Shown here one piece after another: positions 60,427-64,000 of a DNA stretch of 64,000 nt. The DNA comes from Halomonas sp. TD01 (GTDB lineage Bacteria; Pseudomonadota; Gammaproteobacteria; Pseudomonadales; Halomonadaceae), in contig NZ_OV350343.1 in NCBI RefSeq assembly GCF_923868895.1, positions 1,488,001 through 1,552,000 of the forward strand, read 5' to 3'. The position numbers and the translations under genes were made by a program. The first letter of the stretch is position 1. Every line of letters begins with the position of its first letter. A model generated the notes under the pieces. It was not told the origin of the DNA, ran no database searches, and saw only the letters and a list, made by a program, of their open reading frames with translations.

Positions 60427-61819
60427 GCTGTCCTAAGGTTTCCATGCCTCGTTCGCTGCGCGCGGTCCATGGATGCCCATAGCTCAATCGTACGCAGTGA
60501 CGGAACTGCTGAGTTGCCGAAAAGATGGGGCCTGGCGCTAAGCTAACGCCATGATCGAGTGCCATGTTAAATAAGCGCAGTGAATCAACTTTCTCAGGAA
60601 ACTCCACCCATAAAAAATAGCCGCCAGCAGGGCGGGTGATACGTGTTTGGGTGGGGAAGTAGCGATCTGCAGACGCCAGCATACTGCCTTGTTGGGTTTC
60701 TAGAGCGTGGCGGAGCTTACGTAAGTGACGGTCGTAGCCACCGTGTTGCAAATAGTCGGCAATGGCTGCCTGCGCAGGAACGGAAGGCGAAATAGTCGTC
60801 ATTAACTTCAGGCGTGAAATAGCTTCGGCGTAGCGTCCACCTGCTACCCAGCCAACGCGATAGCCAGGCGCCAAGCATTTCGAGAACGAGCTGCAGTGAA
60901 TGACTAACCCTTCATCATCAAACGCTTTTACCGGAGTGGGGGGGGAGTTGCCAAAGTAAAGCTCGGAGTATACGTCGTCCTCTAGCATCGGTACTTGGTG
61001 TTGCTTTAGTAGTTGATACAGAGTTTGTTTTCGTTCATTGCTTAGGCTGGCACCGATCGGGTTTTGCAGGTGGCTCATAAACCAGCAGGCTTTGATAGGC
61101 AGCGACGTCAGTCGCTCTGCTAGCACGTCGAGGTCAATTCCCTCGCGTGGATGCACCGGAATCTCTACTGCACGCAATTTCAGCCGCTCCAATACTTGCA
61201 GACTGGCATAAAATGCCGGGGACTCAACCGCCACCAAGTCCCCTGGCTGGGTAACACACTGCAGAGCTAAGTTGAGCGCTTCCATCGCGCCATTGGTAAT
61301 CACCAGCTCTTCCATTGGTAACTGAATACCGCCCAGCATGTAGCGCAAGGCAATTTGCCGGCACAGGTCGATATGTCCGGTGGTCATGTCGGCCACTATC
61401 TGCTGAGGCGAAAGCTCGCGCAGGCCACGTGTCATGCTAGTGCTCAAGCGTGAAAGCGGGAAAAGCTCGGGGCTTGGGAAGGCGGAACCAAAGGGTACCG
61501 TTCGGTCATCCTGCAGTGAGTCGAGAACCGAGAACACTAGTTCACTGACTTCTACTTCCGCCGGATCGGTGGGCTGCAACGTTACACGTGGTTCGCCCAG
61601 CAAGCGCCGAGCATGTTCACGAACAAAATAGCCTGAGCGTGCCCGCGCTGTGATGAGGCCGCGATTTTCGAGCAGGTAGTAAGCTTGAAACACCGTGGAG
61701 GGGCTGATCCCATGGTGGCGGCTGGCCTGGCGAACGGATGGTATGCGCTCCCCAGGGCCAAGCACACCCTGGCGAATCAGCGTGGCTATCTCATCGGCAA
61801 ATTGTTCGTAACGTTTCAT
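60410..61819 (-). CDS. MocR-type GntR/aminotransferase-fold transcriptional regulator
   Basis: The 469-residue protein has an N-terminal GntR winged helix (MKRYEQFADEIATLI, GERIPSVRQASRHHGISPST) joined to a fold-type I aminotransferase-like domain. The PLP-binding features are NGAMEALNLALQCV, MLEDDVYSELYFG and SSFSKCLAPGYRVGWVAGG, with the Schiff-base lysine in SFSKC. The ATG at 61817-61819 gives the usual start; in-frame codons at 61861 and 61882 also exist, and none has a clear ribosome-binding site. It is divergent from ccoG. Confidence 0.88.
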   Translation of the reverse strand: MKRYEQFADEIATLIRQGVLGPGERIPSVRQASRHHGISPSTVFQAYYLLENRGLITARARSGYFVREHARRLLGEPRVTLQPTDPAEVEVSELVFSVLDSLQDDRTVPFGSAFPSPELFPLSRLSTSMTRGLRELSPQQIVADMTTGHIDLCRQIALRYMLGGIQLPMEELVITNGAMEALNLALQCVTQPGDLVAVESPAFYASLQVLERLKLRAVEIPVHPREGIDLDVLAERLTSLPIKACWFMSHLQNPIGASLSNERKQTLYQLLKQHQVPMLEDDVYSELYFGNSPPTPVKAFDDEGLVIHCSSFSKCLAPGYRVGWVAGGRYAEAISRLKLMTTISPSVPAQAAIADYLQHGGYDRHLRKLRHALETQQGSMLASADRYFPTQTRITRPAGGYFLWVEFPEKVDSLRLFNMALDHGVSLAPGPIFSATQQFRHCVRLSYGHPWTARSERGMETLGQLLTLF

Positions 61820-61962
61820 GGGATAAATCGTCGGTGCATTGAGGATAGCACCAGGATACTCCATCACAGTTTTAGGCGGCACAGTGCGACTCTCTGTTGT
61901 TGGGAAATATCACTGTGGCGCATGAATGGAGCTTAAAACAGACTCAATTTTGCCAATAAAAA

Positions 61963-62009
61963 GCATATCAGAAGAAAATTTTATAGCTGTTTAGTCTCAA
62001 CTGATATGC
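61963..62009. promoter_or_regulatory. Inverted repeat between MocR and ccoG
   Basis: GCATATCAG (61963-61971) and CTGATATGC (62001-62009) are a perfect 9-bp inverted pair 29 bases apart, in the divergent spacer. The spacing puts the half-sites about 38 bases centre to centre, consistent with cooperative binding by a dimeric regulator such as the adjacent MocR. The regulator is inferred. Confidence 0.5.
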
Positions 62010-62093
62010 AATATTTCTCTAAAACTGCGCCTGTTTGTTAGTCAGCGTAGTGGGGATAGTGGTGGTTAATAATCGGCGACGCCCCTCGACCGT

Positions 62094-63590
62094 ATGACCT
62101 CCATTCCCTCTTTTCTGGATATCGGTATGACGCAACGCATTCCATTGCAAAACCTAACCACTGAGGCAGCGGTTGAACACCACTCGCCTTCATCTAATGA
62201 TTCCCGTCACCAGCCTTCTAGTAACAATCCGTCCAATAATAAGCCACCCAAGCTTGGGCATATTTATGTGCGAGAAATTGGTGGTTTTTTTCAACGCATC
62301 CGGCGCTGCTCAAACTGGTTGTTAATGGCGCTGTATTTTGTCTTGCCATGGATTAATTGGGGCGACCGGCCGCTGATATGGTTTGATCTTTCTGCGCAAG
62401 AGTTCCATATTTTTGCGGCGACGTTTTATCCACAAGACTTTATCTTGCTCACCTGGATCTTGGTATTGTGCGCGTTTGGCCTGTTTTTGATCACGGTAGC
62501 AGCGGGGCGAGTATGGTGTGGCTATAGCTGCCCACAAAGCGTTTGGACATTTCTGTTTATTTGGTTTGAGCACCGCCTGGAGGGGCCACGGCACCGTCGG
62601 ATACGCCGTGATAACGCGTCGCGTACCGTTGATACGTTATGGCGTAAGGCAGCCAAACATGCGGCTTGGCTGTTAATTGCACTGGCAACGGGGGTTGCCT
62701 TTGTTGGCTACTTCACGCCGATTAGAGCGCTAGTGGTGGATTTTATCAGCCTGAATGTGCACCCCTGGGCGCTATTCTGGATCGGCTTCTTTACGGTTTT
62801 CACATACCTGAATGCGGGTTGGCTACGCCACCAAGTATGCCTTCATATGTGTCCTTACTCGCGTTTTCAGTCTGCAATGTTCGACGCTAATACTCTGATT
62901 GTTTCTTATGATGCTGCACGTGGTGAGCCACGTCGTAACCACCTTCAGAAGGGCGCTGAGGCCTCACGTATTGGTGACTGTATCGACTGTGAGTTGTGTG
63001 TTCAGGTATGCCCAACAGGTATCGATATTCGTGATGGATTGCAGTACGAGTGTATTGGCTGTGCCGCGTGTATTGATGCCTGTGACAGCGTCATGGCACG
63101 CATTAATAAACCGCTTGGCCTCGTGCGATATACCACGGAGCGCGCGTTGGAGGGTAAAGACACCCGTTTCTGGCGCCCTCAACTGATCGCCTATGCCGTA
63201 GCACTGCTCTCTATGGTGGTGCTGCTCGTTGGCTTCTTAAATACCCGTGTGCCCATTGATGTAGATGTTGCGCGAGACCGCCAAGCGCTGTTTGAAAGTA
63301 CCGAAGGCGGACGCATCGTCAATTACTACAACGTAACGCTGCGCAATCAAGATACCGATCCTCACCGTTATGCGTTAACGGCATCGGGGCTGCCAGGGCT
63401 GCGCTTACAAGGCATGGAAACGATAGACGTAGAGGCTAACGAGACCCGCCACTTACGCATTGCTCTCACTGCCGATGAGGATGTTTTGACTCAACCCAGC
63501 CACCCAGTTGAGCTGCGTTTTACATCGCTGGATGACCCATCGGTAACGAATGCTAGTGAAACGCGTTTTCTGGGGCCGTCGAGTAAGTAG
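62094..63590 (+). CDS. ccoG: CcoG/RdxA/FixG-family FeS membrane protein (cbb3 oxidase assembly)
   Basis: The 498-residue polyferredoxin membrane protein has several transmembrane helices (LLMALYFVLPWINWG, FILLTWILVLCAFGLFLI, AAWLLIALATGVAFVGYF) and the motif RVWCGYSCPQSVWTF. Two 4Fe-4S sites lie at CIDCELCVQVCPTG and CIGCAACIDACDS, and a periplasmic C-terminal immunoglobulin-like domain (VNYYNVTLRNQDTDPHRY) follows. CcoG reduces copper for cbb3-type cytochrome oxidase. The N-terminus is long and polar (HHSPSSNDSRHQPSSNN), and the start is uncertain (62094 or 62127). No ccoNOQP genes are within the window. Confidence 0.93.
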   Translation: MTSIPSFLDIGMTQRIPLQNLTTEAAVEHHSPSSNDSRHQPSSNNPSNNKPPKLGHIYVREIGGFFQRIRRCSNWLLMALYFVLPWINWGDRPLIWFDLSAQEFHIFAATFYPQDFILLTWILVLCAFGLFLITVAAGRVWCGYSCPQSVWTFLFIWFEHRLEGPRHRRIRRDNASRTVDTLWRKAAKHAAWLLIALATGVAFVGYFTPIRALVVDFISLNVHPWALFWIGFFTVFTYLNAGWLRHQVCLHMCPYSRFQSAMFDANTLIVSYDAARGEPRRNHLQKGAEASRIGDCIDCELCVQVCPTGIDIRDGLQYECIGCAACIDACDSVMARINKPLGLVRYTTERALEGKDTRFWRPQLIAYAVALLSMVVLLVGFLNTRVPIDVDVARDRQALFESTEGGRIVNYYNVTLRNQDTDPHRYALTASGLPGLRLQGMETIDVEANETRHLRIALTADEDVLTQPSHPVELRFTSLDDPSVTNASETRFLGPSSK

Positions 63591-63923
63591 TCTTTACCCT
63601 AAGTTAGTGCCGCCAATTCGATGTTTTGCCCAACTATGCTGCCCTCTGAGAAAATTTAGTGGGCGGCATATGTTGTTTTTAGTGTTTGTTTCATGTTGGT
63701 GTTAATACGTTTCGCTTTTGTAGCTTGTAACTTTCTAAAGTGAAATATAACGTCTCAAGTTGGCGGTAAAACTCATCAATTTCATTGTGTTGATGTTGAG
63801 GGTGTTTCCTCTGCATCAATTAGTTACGCTATATAAATAGCAACTTGGCTAATTATCAGAGACTATATGGGAATATGAAAATTTTTTACGCATGAATCAT
63901 CGCGGCATATTCCAAGGTAGAAC
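63591..63923. other. Gene-free spacer after ccoG
   Basis: 333 bp, increasingly AT-rich toward its right half. I see no gene or clear terminator. It presumably carries the promoter of the gene that starts at 63924. Confidence 0.4.
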
Positions 63924-64000
63924 ATGGTGACATCTAACTTATTTTCGCTTGATGATTTCCCTGTAGGGTGCATGGTGACCGACTATAAACGCCGGATTCT
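63924..64000 (+). CDS. N-terminus of a gene cut by the window edge, possibly a PAS-domain sensor
   Basis: An ATG with AAGG 6 bases upstream opens a frame reading MVTSNLFSLDDFPVGCMVTD to the window end. The DDFPVGCMVTDYKRR pattern resembles the start of a PAS domain in a sensor protein, but 25 residues are too few for a firm call. Confidence 0.5.
   Translation, partial: MVTSNLFSLDDFPVGCMVTDYKRRI

Noticed and set aside
1..64000. tRNA, rRNA, insertion sequences, prophage genes
   Set aside because: I looked for tRNA-like cloverleafs, transposase and integrase motifs and terminal repeats and found none I could support by eye; a covariance-model scan would be needed to exclude small RNAs.

Overview
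The window is bacterial chromosome, very probably from a Halomonas-type gammaproteobacterium. This is an inference from an MvaT-type nucleoid protein, an OvoA ovothiol synthase, several TRAP/NhaC/YfcC-type transporters and a Pseudomonas/Halomonas-style aromatic and lysine catabolic gene set; no rRNA or tRNA gene is present to settle it. Coding density is high. I see no insertion sequence, prophage, CRISPR array or tRNA.

Region 1 (1-16072) is a complete aerobic phenylacetate degradation island. Two minus-strand transcription units, paaFGHIJK and paaABCDE-paaZ, each have a recognisable sigma70 promoter with related half-sites. A divergent plus-strand pair, paaN-paaY, and the PaaX-type repressor follow. 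PaaK makes phenylacetyl-CoA, PaaABCDE epoxidises it, PaaG isomerises it to the oxepin, PaaZ opens and oxidises the ring, and PaaJ/F/H carry out beta-oxidation to acetyl-CoA and succinyl-CoA. PaaI and PaaY are salvage thioesterases.

Region 2 (16073-28185) is mixed. It holds an orphan AmiS/UreI-like channel, MvaT, a DUF1090 periplasmic coiled-coil protein, OvoA converging on an unusual ADP-ribosylglycohydrolase-fold protein, a small lipoprotein, a NYN-domain protein, and a LysR / M20 amidohydrolase / YfcC-type permease / dipeptide-epimerase-like cluster that looks like a peptide or N-acyl-amino-acid utilisation unit.

Region 3 (28186-43811) reads as a lysine/pipecolate/2-aminoadipate to 2-oxoglutarate island. 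AmaA and AmaB homologues, a class III aminotransferase, HglS (2-oxoadipate to D-2-hydroxyglutarate) and a YdiJ-type D-2-hydroxyglutarate dehydrogenase cover every step. An NhaC-family permease and a TAXI-TRAP transporter supply transport. Two paralogous 295-residue LysR regulators sit at the two ends. The TAXI binding protein appears circularly permuted, and the TRAP permease carries an apparent one-base frameshift in an A9 tract near its start.

Region 4 (43850-64000) is dominated by c-di-GMP signalling (four GGDEF proteins, two with EAL). It also contains a five-gene plus-strand operon of unrecognised exported and membrane proteins (51271-56877), a cold-shock protein with a strong terminator, an MFS permease, a MocR regulator, CcoG, and the beginning of one further gene cut by the window edge. 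The three best candidates for something undescribed are the permuted TAXI receptor, the five-gene envelope operon, and the heptanucleotide repeat at the end of a c-di-GMP enzyme.
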